A stretch of DNA of 64,000 nt from Thermochaetoides thermophila DSM 1495. Taxonomy: Eukaryota; Ascomycota; Sordariomycetes; Sordariales; Chaetomiaceae. The DNA lies in contig NW_006383032.1 of the NCBI RefSeq assembly GCF_000221225.1, forward strand, positions 4,323,213 through 4,387,212. The letters run 5' to 3'. Below are positions 54,238 through 64,000 of this stretch, piece after piece. The notes beneath the pieces are model-generated. The model saw only the letters and a list, made by a program, of their open reading frames with translations, had not been told where the DNA came from and made no database searches. Within the stretch, counting starts at the first letter, position 1, and every line of letters starts with the position of its first letter. The position numbers and the translations under genes were made by a program.

Positions 54238-57200
54238 ATGATGGCACAACCGGTGCCTCATCAACAGGGCGACCAGAAGCGTGTCAAGGTCTATGAGCTC
54301 CAGAACGGCGATTGGTTTGATCGCGGAACCGGATACTGCTATGCCTTTTACGTCCCGGTATGCTAATTCGTGCTAGGAGATCCGCGGGCGCTGGGTTTCG
54401 CTAGAATGCTGACAGATTGGCCAGCCCAACCAGAATGACGAGAAGGAGGCCCGAATCTTCGTTGATGCGGAGGAGGATCCGAAGCGACGGCTTCTCGAGA
54501 CGAAGGTGACCAAAAATGTTGTGTTTAACAGACAAGGAGGCATGTACACCCTAACGACGCGAGCCCCCCTTCCCCCCCCCCCTTCCTCCCCGGGGGCCGC
54601 CGGGGATTGCTTTGGTTGCGAGTCTAACGCTTTTGCAGCGACTCTAATCCTGTGGACCGAAAATGGCGTTGAAATGGCCCTTAGTTTCCAAGAAGCCGAG
54701 GGCTGTGCCTCGATATGGTGAGTAAAGATAGCCCATATACAACTTTTGGCGCACGTCTTAACAATTTTTTTTTGTTTTAGGAAAATAATCGAAGAGATTT
54801 CTCCTCCACCTCCGCAGCCTACCGGTAATCCTGAAGATGGCTTTTCAGATGACTTAACCATGGACGTAACGCCGTTAGTCCAGTTGCCGCCGGCCCAACT
54901 GAAGTCGTTGGACGATCTCTTGATTACGATTCGGGAGCTCGCTCAATCGCCTGCTGGTCGCGATGCGCTTGCTAAAACGATCATACAACAGGACTACATT
55001 GGGAAGCTGGGCAGCCTTGTTGAAGAGGCCGAGGACCTCGAAGACCTACCAGACCTCCAGAAGTTGTGCGAGATTATGAAGGGAATTCTTCTGTTGAACG
55101 ACACCACGATTATCGAGCATGCCGTCTCGGACGAGTACGTCATGGGAGTCGTGGGCGCTCTGGAATATGATAGGGATTTCCCGGATGGGTTCAAGGCCAA
55201 CCATCGGCAATGGTTAAGCAACCAGAGTCGGTACAAGGAAGTGGTCAGGATTCAAGACGAGAATATTAGGCGGAAAATCCACATGACCTACCGGCTTCAG
55301 TACCTTAAGGATGTGGTACTGGCTCGCATTCTCGACGACCCGACATTCTCCGTCCTTAATTCTCTCATCTTCTTCAACCAGGTGGACATCGTCCAGCACC
55401 TGCATTCCACGCCCGGTTTCCTGAAGGACCTCTTCGGAATCTTCACAAGCCCTAACGAGCAACTCCTGCGCAAGAAGGAGGCGGTCCTTTTCATCCAGCA
55501 GTGTTGCGCTATTGCTAAAAACCTTCAGCCGCCCACCCGCCAGGCGCTATATCTGAACTTCCTCAACCAAGGCCTCTTTCATGTCGTCAACTTTGGCTTG
55601 AAGCAAGCTGATGTCACGGTTCGAGTCGGCGCGACGGATATTTTGGTGTCTTTGATTGACCACGACCCGTCGCTGGTGCGGCAGACGATCTACGAGCAAC
55701 TCAGCCAGGGCCAACCCCCGCTCATCGAGACGCTAGTTGCTCTGCTGCTTGTTGAGGTGGATCTGGGCGTCAAGTCGCAGATTGCGGAGGCCATAAAGGT
55801 CCTTCTCGAGCCGGCCCCAAGCGCAGTGCTGCCCCAGCTGCAGGAAGTGCACGGAGAGCTCCTGGCGCAGGCGAGGTTCAGGATCCAGGGGGGCGTGGAC
55901 CCGCAGCATGAGAAGCAGGAGCTGCTGCTGCACCACTTTTACGAACACTCGGCCGAGAAGCTGTTCTCGCCGCTGCTGGAGCTGGAGAAGCGGCAGGTGA
56001 TGAAGTTCAATGCCCAGGAGGAGGGCGTGTTCAGTTACTTGAACGATATCCTTTGTTACTGCATTCGTCAGCACGCTTACCGAGCGAAGCATTTCATTCT
56101 AAGCAATGACGTTGCTAAGCGGTTTGTCCAGCTTCTGGATTGCAGGGAGAAGCATTTGCAGCTTGGTGAGTCTACTTATCTCCTGATGTTATGCTCTGGG
56201 CTAACTCGAACAGTGGCAATCCGCTTCTTCCGACACCTCGTCGTCCTACAAGATAACTTCTACATCAACCACATGATGCAGAAGCAGGTTCTGGGTCCGA
56301 TCCTGGACGTCCTGTTGCGGACCCTTCCACGCGACAACCTCCTCTGTTCTGCCTGCTTGGAGCTCTTCATGCTGATCAATAAGGAAAACATTAAGGAGCT
56401 CATCAAGCACCTGGTAGAGAACTATCGCGAAAAGCTCAACACACTGACTTACATGGACACCTTTTACGAGATGGTGCACCGCTATGACGTCACGCAGGGC
56501 TTCACGACCCTGACGGCCGACCCGTACATCGAGTCGGAGGACGAGCTGGGTAGGGGAAGACCACCGCCGAATCTGGCAGGACGGGCTATGGCCGAGCAGT
56601 TGTCGGTTGATCCGGCGGAGGAGGAGTACTGGAATGTGTCGGATGGTTCGGAGGAGGAGGAGGAATTGGGAGGGGCAACGGTAGAGGTGCCAAAGCCGTT
56701 AAAAATTAAGGTTGCCTCCTCCTCCTCCTCCTCCTCCTCCTCCTCTTCTTCTTCTTCTTCTTCGTCGTCGTCGTCGTCGTCGTTGTTGTTAGGCAAGGGC
56801 AAGAGTCCCTCGAAACCGCTGGTTGAGTACAACTCGGACGACGAAGATGATGATATGACTGATTCCCAGCCGAACTCGCAGGAGGAGAATAAAGAGAATG
56901 TGGACGCCAAGGAGAATCAGGCCCCGGAGTCTCCCCAACAACAGCAGGAACAACAAAAGTCCCCTTCATCATCGACATACCCATCCGGCGGTAAACGTTC
57001 TCAATGCGCATCTCCCCCCGCCGACTCAGCAGCAGCCAAAGCAGCCAAAGCCGCCGCCGCCGCTGTGCCCCCTCCGGAACGCATCTCCGAGAAGCGTCGA
57101 CGCGAAGAAGACGATGATGAGGATGTATTTGATCGGCTGACGCAGCAGAATAAGAGGAGGAATAGCACGGGTAGTGGGACGAATAGTAGTGTGAATGCTG

Positions 57201-57439
57201 GGTCGGACTCTTCACCGGATTCAAAGGCAATGGATGCGGGTTCAGGAGGGGGGATAGGCGGGTTTCTTAAGAGGAAGAAGAGCGGCGGTTCTTTGGTGGC
57301 TGGGAATAATGATAATGGTGGTGGGGGGGGAGGAGGGGGGTTGAAGAAGATTACGATTAGTTTGGGCGCCACGGTGAAGAACGTCGTGGCTGCTGTTGCG
57401 GGAGGACAGAGCGCGGGGGATGGGGAAAGGAAGGAGTAG
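54238..57439 (+). CDS. PSY2: Protein phosphatase 4 regulatory subunit 3 (SMEK/Psy2)
   Basis: Model: join(54238..54357,54416..54539,54639..54717,54781..56165,56214..57439), 977 residues. The introns are 58, 99, 63 and 48 nt. Residues about 10-110 form the EVH1/PH-like domain, with RVKVYELQNGDWFDRGTG and TLILWTENGVEMALSFQEAE joined across introns. The SMK-1 domain follows (SLDDLLITIRELAQS, DYIGKLGSLVEEAEDLEDL, RQWLSNQSRYKEVVRI). Armadillo-like helices continue to about residue 600 (YLNDILCYCIRQHAYRAKHF, NHMMQKQVLGPILDVLLR). The last 350 residues are disordered, with a run of more than 20 serines, acidic patches and a likely NLS (SEKRRREEDDDED). The subunit directs PP4 to substrates in DNA-damage recovery and other nuclear pathways. 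The second intron is GC-AG, and the last is 48 nt in multiples of three. Both can be missed because the frame stays open through them. Confidence 0.93.
54540..54638 (+). other. GC-AG intron of PSY2
   Basis: It has a GCATGT donor after GGAG, a CTAAC branch at 54625-54629 and a TTTTGCAG acceptor. At 99 nt with no stop in frame, its retention would insert 33 residues into the N-terminal domain. Removing it gives the spacing expected between LLETKVTK and TLILWTE. Confidence 0.7.
56717..56785 (+). repeat. Serine-codon repeat in PSY2
   Basis: Successive blocks of TCC, TCT and TCG triplets code for more than twenty serines in a row. The three blocks suggest separate expansions. Confidence 0.9.
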
Positions 57440-59663
57440 ATTGGGAATATGATACCATGTGATGGACTGGTTTTCTGGGCAATTCTTGTGTTCAGATCTA
57501 GCCGCCTGAGGGCGAGCATACATTGTTTGGAGGATTTTTTTTGTACCCCTTGTTTGTTTTGTTCATATCCATCTCCCCTGTCAGTGTTACTTTGGCAAGG
57601 TCTGAGAGACGCAAGACCGGGACAGATTAACTGGGGCAAGGCAGGGTAGGGCTGGTTAAGGACTCAAACGGCGGGATAATTCGGTTAGGTTGGGACACGG
57701 GAGGGATATTCCCCTGTTTATGTATGGATTTTGCTATTTCACAATGGCTCACTGGGTTGGGTTCAGGTCGGTTTGAGGTTTGAGGTTTGGTCAGGTCAGG
57801 TCGTCTTCAATTTACTGATTTTTTTTTCTTTTGAGTTTGCTTCTGGCGGTTTGGTTCGGTTCGGCGGTTGGTGTGATTTGAGTTTTGGTTTCTTGCAAGA
57901 GGGAACAGCAAAGCGAGTTTCTTTGACATTTCGCATCTGGTTTGTGTTACTTGGGCTAGTATGTTGTTGGGAGAAACATACCGGACGGTTGTCATCAGGC
58001 TGGCAGGCGGCATGGATCTCTTTCTAGGCTTGGATGGGGATAAGAGAGGTAATACATTGAGTTTTGAGAATTACGCAGAGGTGTATGTGAGAGGAAACAG
58101 GCATCAATACTGAGGATGAGGTCCTTCACAGCTTAGGGGTCATGGGAATGAGGAGGTAAGTGAATTATAGTATTCTACACGGGATCATCCATTGGCGTCT
58201 TAAGCGCTGGATGTTGTCACCTGAGTTTTCTCCCAATTTCAATATCCAAATTGAACCTTCTTTTTGACAATTTTCTTTGCCTTGTTTTTTTTTTTTCATC
58301 TTGATATTGGGGGAGCCGACATGACGATATGTAACGATCCAACTAGCTTTCCTGAGATGGGTTCGAGCTTGGTTCAAGGCTTATTATTATGGATCTGAGA
58401 GACAGGAGTTCTCACACACAGATTCAGAAACACTGCGGGTCACCAATTGGTTTAGGCAACTGTTTATATTTCTGACCGAGGAGTTCTCTTTTTCGTCCCC
58501 CTTCCTGCTGCGAGGAATCTATCTTATATACTCAGAATCCTTCCTTGTCTCTTCTTCTACCAAAGACCCTTCAGTCTTCCGTCAGAGCTTCTCAGCTTCG
58601 ACAATCTTTCACTACTGACGTTTAAGTTCTGACGATCTTCCGTTGGTTATTCTCATCTCTGACAACCTTTCGTCAGAACCCCTTGTTTCTTTTTCGGCTT
58701 GATACATTCTATTGGTCGTGACACGACACCTTTTTGAGGGCTTCCTCACGAGAATATGCCAAGGTATGGCCCAGAATATTAGACGCCGAAGAGTTTTTGG
58801 TCTGTTGTAGGCTAGCTCGACACTCAGAAGCTCAGGCACAATGAGACTTTACGCGCCTACCTCTCAACAGAATTTCCATCCATCTCAGATTAGGAGTCCG
58901 ATGAATGTAGGTAGTGAGACAGAGCGTGCCTATCGGTAGAAGCTGTTTGTGGTATGTAATTTTTTTTTTTTTTCAATGACAGTGCCCTGTATCGTTCAAA
59001 AACACTGTGAGAGGGCCAAAAGTTCTCCCCGTCTCTTATTGGCTGCCCTGGGCAAACGTGGACTCGTTGTGGGCTCTTTGAGCAGGCTCGGCTTCCGTCA
59101 TCCTGGTGGAGTTCGGCTCCACAGAATCACGTTCACCTGCTTGTACCTTGGCACACGCGGCGCCACAGAAAGAAGCCAACGGAAGCTTTGGGTTGGTTGG
59201 TGCAAGGAACAACGGATACAGGGCACAGGATCCGACGGCTTAGCATCACAATCGGCCTTCGGCTATCGAGGGCAGGTCTGTCTCACCTAACAGACAGATG
59301 AATTCCAGATTCCAGACTGGGCAGCTTCCAAGTCCAGACCGATGCCTGGTAAATTTTCTGATATAAGCCGAATCGAGGGATAAGGTCTTTCCATCTCCCT
59401 TTTTATTTTTTTTATTTTTTACCTTTATTTTTTATTTTTTTATTTTTATTTTTTTATTTTTTTTTTGGCGAGGTCAAACTTCAACGTGACCGACCTTCAA
59501 TTTACTACACCAACTGAGAAGCTGCCAATCACAGAAAGACAGCTCCAACAAGACAGCTTCCCGAAGCCATTTATTTCCCCTACTTTCAAAGTCTCAACTT
59601 CGAACCCATCTCGATGATACCCCTCTTCATCATCCCAACTCCCCCAGAGTCAAACTCAACGCA
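57440..59663. other. Spacer between PSY2 and NTE1
   Basis: About 2.2 kb. The left part has GGTTTGAGG-like repeats (57760-57860) and is probably the PSY2 3' flank. The right part has a 70-nt T-rich tract at 59396-59467 and the NTE1 leader. I saw no gene or RNA. Confidence 0.45.
59396..59467 (+). repeat. T/TTTA-rich tract in the NTE1 promoter region
   Basis: An imperfect (T5-7A)n run lies about 200 nt before the NTE1 start. Promoter-proximal T tracts of this kind disfavour nucleosomes. Confidence 0.85.
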
Positions 59664-62600
59664 ATGGACGCCGACGCCGTCAACTCAGCCCTCCTCGACT
59701 CCCTAACCTCAACAGCCACCCAAATCGCAACAACTACCCTCCGCGACCGCCACACCAACGCCCTCTCCTCCGCCGTCGCCGCCGCCAGCGATGTCGCCAA
59801 CGCCCACGGCACCTGGTCCTGGCTGGGCCTCATGGCCCGGCTCGCGCTCTGGACCCTCCAGCTCATCTCGACCCTGGTCTACTGGGCGCTCAAGCTCGCG
59901 ACCATCTCGGTGCCGACGCTACTATACACGCTTTTCTCGACGAGTCTGACGTTCACCATGTCCATGCCCACACTGTTGCTGATCTTAGCGGGGATCGTGG
60001 CCATCGTGAGCTGGGTCGTGCGCTACCGCTATCTAAACATGTATTCCCGCCTGCCCCCCGAACCGCAGCGCAAGACGCCCGACGTGGACTTGTTCCCCGA
60101 TACGCACGAGGAAGGCAGCGGAAAGCCCGGGCTGGCGAACTATTTTGACGAGTTTTTGAGCGCCATCAAGATCTTTGGGTATCTGGAGCGGCCGGTGTTT
60201 CATGAGTTGACGAGGAGCATGCAGACGCGCAAGCTGATCGCGGGGGAGACGTTTAATCTCGAGGAGGAAAAGGGGTTTTGTCTTGTGGTGGATGGGTTGG
60301 TGGAGATTTTTGTTAAAAGTTCGTCGGGGTATAGGCAGAGCAGGGATACGGTCAAGAGTCCGAGGGTTGGGCTGGCGGGGGAGGAGGTGCTGGTGGTCAG
60401 CAGTGATGAGGATGACGAGCCGGCGCATGGGCAGCGGTATCAGCTGTTGACGGAGGTCAGGAATGGCGCGCCCATGTCGTCGCTTTTTTCCATCATGTCC
60501 CTGTTCACGGAGGATGTGTCGATGAGGCTGCCGGAGGATGATGGCTCGGAGCCCGGGTCGGCTGTGCAGAGTGCGCTGTTGCCCATCTGCCCGGCTAGTG
60601 ACTATCCGAAGTTGGATGTCATGCCTGGCTCGTTGCCGGGCACGCCGCAGTTTGATGATGACAACGACGAGGATCCGGTCGAGAATCTATTCTTGTCTTC
60701 TTCTGCTAGCGCCAGGATCCCACATCTGTCTCTTGACGGCAAGTCGACTGCCAGCATCGGGAAGCCCCAGCGCCCGGCGGCCCTCAAGAGAAATAACACG
60801 AACTCAGCACACCCCGACATCATCGCCCGCGCGGTCGTCGACACAACCATCGCCATCATTCCCGCATCCGCCTTCCGCCGGCTCATCCGCATTTACCCCA
60901 AGGCGACAGCCCACATCGTGCACGTCATCCTCTCTCGCTTCCAGCGCGTGACACTGGCCACGGCATTCAACTACCTGGGCCTGACCTGCGAAGTGCTTCA
61001 AATCGAGCGCCAGATGCTCAAGTACACCACGCGGCAGCTGCCCAACCATTTGCGCGGCGACGCCCTCAACCGGCTGAAGGAAAAATTCAAGCGCGAAAGG
61101 GGGAGGTTTGGGCCGGAAGAGGATATCTCCAAGGGGATCGCCCTGCACAACGCGAATAATAGCCGGAGGAGGAGGTCGACGAATTCGTTGAGGAAGGATG
61201 CGGTGCTCTTGCAGGCGCTGTCGTCAAGACACGGGAGTGTGCACCATGTGTCGTCGGCGTCGGCAGATCTGATCAGTAATCTGCAGAAGTCAAGGGCTGG
61301 GGGGGGGAGGCCGCAGACTGCGACGAGGTCGGAGAGTCATGCTCATCTGGATTTGTCGACCTCCGAGGTGGTTATCCCGTCGATAGGTCAAAGGAGTTCG
61401 ACGGCCATGGGCACGGCGGCGGCGTTTGATCCGTTTGGTACGCAGAGGGCCAGTCACATCTCGATGATCGATCAGCGCGATACCTTAGGGGAGGATAACA
61501 TGTTCCGGGAGTCCATTCTCCTCTGCGTCCTCAAAGCTCTCGGCCTAGGAGCCGGGTACGGCGGGCCCAGTCGCGACGGGGCCAAAGACACCGACTCCGT
61601 CCACACCTCCTCTCCCCGCCTCGTCCCCCTCGACCAGCGTCGCCAGCGCGCCGTCCTCACCAACCACGCCTTCGGCTTCATGGACGGTTTGGAAGCCTCC
61701 TTCGACGGCGAAACAGAGTCCATCACCTCCGCCGGCCTGCCCACTTCCTCCTCGTCGCCCGACCCGCGTGTGTTGGCGCACGATATGCGGGATGAGATGG
61801 AGATCGTGTTTTTCCCCAAGGGGGCGGTGCTCGTGGAGCAGGGGGAGCGGAATCCCGGGCTGTATTATGTGATCGATGGGTTTTTGGACATTTGTATTGC
61901 CGAAGAGGAGGCTGCGAGCAGCACGGATGTGTGGAGGGCGACTGGGAGTCGGACGTCGTTACGGGAGGTGGGGAGGGGAAGCAGCAGCACCAACGCCAGC
62001 ACCAGCACCAGCACCAGCACCAGCACCAGCAGAGGGGGCAGTTTGTGTACGCCTAGGATGGGGGCTGCGAGGATGAGGAGAACGGGGGGTAGCGTGAATG
62101 AGGGTGGGATGAAGGAGAAGGGCAGGCAGCCGGCGAGGAGGAGTGTTGCCCTCGTCAAGCCGGGCGGGTTGGCGGGGTATATTGGGACGATTTCGTCGTA
62201 CCGGTCGTTTATCGACGTTGTGGCGAAGACGGATGTTTACGTGGGGTTCTTGCCGCTTGCGTCAGTCGAGAAGATTGTCGATCGGTATCCGATTGTGTTG
62301 TTGACCATGGCAAAGCGGTTGACGAACCTGCTGCCGAGATTGATTCTGCACATCGATTTTGCGCTGGAATGGCTGCAGGTTAATGCCGGGCAGGTGCTGT
62401 TCCATGAGAGGGATGAGAGTGAGGCGATTTATATTGTTCTCAACGGTCGGCTGAGGTTGGTGGAGGATAGGAAGGATGGAGGCATGAATGTGCGTGCCGA
62501 GTTTGGCCAGGGTGAGAGTATCGGCGAGCTGGAAGTGCTTACGGAGTCGTCGCGGTCGGGCACGCTGCATGCTATCCGCGATACGGAGGTTGTTAAGTTC

Positions 62601-64000
62601 CCGAGGACGTTGTTCAACTCCCTCGCTCAGGAGCATCCCAACATCACGATTAAGATCTCGAAGATCATTGCCTCGCGCATGCGTGCTTTGATCGACGATC
62701 CGTCGGGTGCTCAGGGCCTGAAGGATGCTGCCGGGAGAAGCTCGGTCAATAAGGGGGCGACGACGCTCAATCTGAGGACGGTTGCCGTGCTGCCTGTGTC
62801 GACCGGCGTGCCGGTGGTTGAGTTTGGAAATCGGTTGTTGAATGCGCTGAATGAAGTTGGTGCTCCCAACGGGGCTGTTGCGCTTAACAGCGATGCGGTG
62901 TTGAATCACTTAGGCAAGCATGCCTTCAACAAAATGGGAAAGTTGAAGCTTTCGCAGTATCTCGCGGATTTGGAGGAGAAGTATGGGTTGGTTATTTACG
63001 TGGCGGGTAAGTCTTGGGGGAGAGAGTATCTGCGGCTTGCTTTTTTTTTTTTTTTGGTGTTTCCCCCCCCCCCCTCTTTTCTTATGGTATTGCTAACTGC
63101 GGGTGTCTAGACACAACCGTCAACGCCCCCTGGACGCAAACCTGCATCACCCAAGCCGACTGCATCCTCCTCGTCGGGCTGGCCGACGGTTCCCCCGAGA
63201 TCGGCGAGTATGAGCGCTTCATGCTCGGCATGAAATCGACCGCCCGCAAGATCCTCGTGCTCCTTCACCAAGAACGATACTCCGCCCCCGGCCTCACCCG
63301 CAAATGGCTCAAGAATCGCGTCTGGATCAACGGTGGCCATTTTCATGTGCAAATGACGTATAGTCCCAAGGGTGTGCCCATCCATCCTCAGGCGAAGCCA
63401 TCTGGGCCGACCCTCAGGGAGAGGGTGCAGATCCTGCAAGCCGAGATTCAGAAGTTTACGGGACGCAAGGATAATCGGCATGGGCGGAGCCCGTTCTACT
63501 CGCCGGACGCGCCGTTCAAGGGTGATTTTCATCGTCTCGCGAGGAGGCTTTGCGGGAAGTCGGTGGGGTTGGTGCTGGGGGGCGGCGGCGCGAGGGGCAT
63601 TGCGCATATTGGGATTATTAGGGCAATGCAGGAGGCGGGGATTCCGATTGATTTGGTCGGGGGCACGTCGATTGGCGCGTTTATCGGGGCGTTGTACGCG
63701 CGCCATGCCGACTTTGTGCCGATTGTTAACGCGGCGAAGAAGTTTGCTGGTCGGATGGCGTCTGTGTGGAGGTTCGCGCTGGACTTGACTTACCCTTCGG
63801 CGTCGTACACCACGGGGCATGAATTCAACAGGGGAATTTTCAAGGCGTTTGGAAATACCCAGATCGAAGACTTTTGGCTGGAATACTACTGCAACACGAC
63901 GAATATTTCTAAGTCGCGGGCCGAGTTCCATACCTCGGGTTACGCGTGGCGCTATGTCAGGGCGTCGATGAGTCTGGCGGGCTTGTTGCCGCCGCTGTGT
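59664..64000 (+). CDS. NTE1: Lysophospholipase NTE1, truncated at the window edge
   Basis: Model: join(59664..63006,63111..64000), 1,411 residues visible and open at the right edge. The intron is 104 nt (GTAAGT, TGCTAAC branch, CTAG). Three membrane segments lie at about 54-75, 78-97 and 101-119. Cyclic-nucleotide-binding-like domains follow: one near 165-215, one at EIVFFPKGAVLVEQGERNPG, and one at LEWLQVNAGQVLFHERDES with FGQGESIGELEVL. The patatin domain is in the second exon, with the oxyanion loop LVLGGGGARGIAHIG and the nucleophile elbow GGTSIGA (GxSxG). The catalytic aspartate lies beyond the window. The enzyme is an ER serine esterase that deacylates phosphatidylcholine and lysophosphatidylcholine. 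A Ser-Thr repeat (AGCACC units near 61990) lies in the linker between the second and third binding domains. Confidence 0.96.

Overview
The window is nuclear DNA from a filamentous ascomycete. It is most likely a Sordariomycete, probably of the order Sordariales. The evidence is short GT-AG introns (about 48-135 nt) with CTAAC/CTGAT-like branch sites, moderately GC-rich coding sequence in GC-poorer spacers, long pyrimidine-rich leaders, and gene families such as KapC-type bZIP, DAD4, NTE1 and fungal mitochondrial PPR proteins. No operon-like layout, plasmid, phage, CRISPR array, rRNA gene or intact transposon is visible. I found no convincing tRNA.

Layout. 0-6.3 kb: the 3' end of ERG25 (sterol C4-methyl oxidase), a pterin-4a-carbinolamine dehydratase on the minus strand, and a KapC-like bZIP factor whose frame stays open for 196 codons beyond its stop. 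7-11.6 kb: ARP5 (minus), DAD4 (minus) and IES6 (plus). ARP5 and IES6 encode partners in the INO80 remodeller and flank the 72-residue DASH subunit. 11.9-16.5 kb: a small membrane protein of unknown function, GOT1 and profilin. 16.5-19.9 kb: a long spacer. 19.9-28.3 kb: a 1,119-residue disordered protein, the AAA ATPase AFG2 (minus) and a mitochondrial protein of unknown function. 29.5-39 kb: eIF2alpha, the IMP2 inner-membrane protease, a mitochondrial carrier and a PPR-like protein. 40.3-43.6 kb: ERG1 (squalene epoxidase) and ALG5 (minus). 46.5-48 kb: a disordered protein (minus). 48-54.2 kb: a 6.2-kb gap with one weak exon candidate. 54.2-57.4 kb: PSY2/SMEK, the PP4 regulatory subunit. 59.7 kb to the end: NTE1, cut off after its catalytic serine.

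The genes are mostly unrelated housekeeping functions. Possible themes are sterol, dolichol and phospholipid enzymes of the ER (ERG25, ERG1, ALG5, NTE1), an INO80 pair (ARP5 and IES6), and four mitochondrial genes between 26.6 and 39 kb.

The most interesting signals are structural: the open frame after the KapC stop; an apparent GC-AG intron and a 48-nt frame-preserving intron in PSY2; a coding-like PSY2 leader with no ATG; a DAD4 first coding exon that is only the ATG; micro-exons in profilin; and an AFG2 D1 domain lacking its Walker B glutamate. All exon boundaries were read by eye and checked for frame continuity and fit to family motifs. No searches were run.
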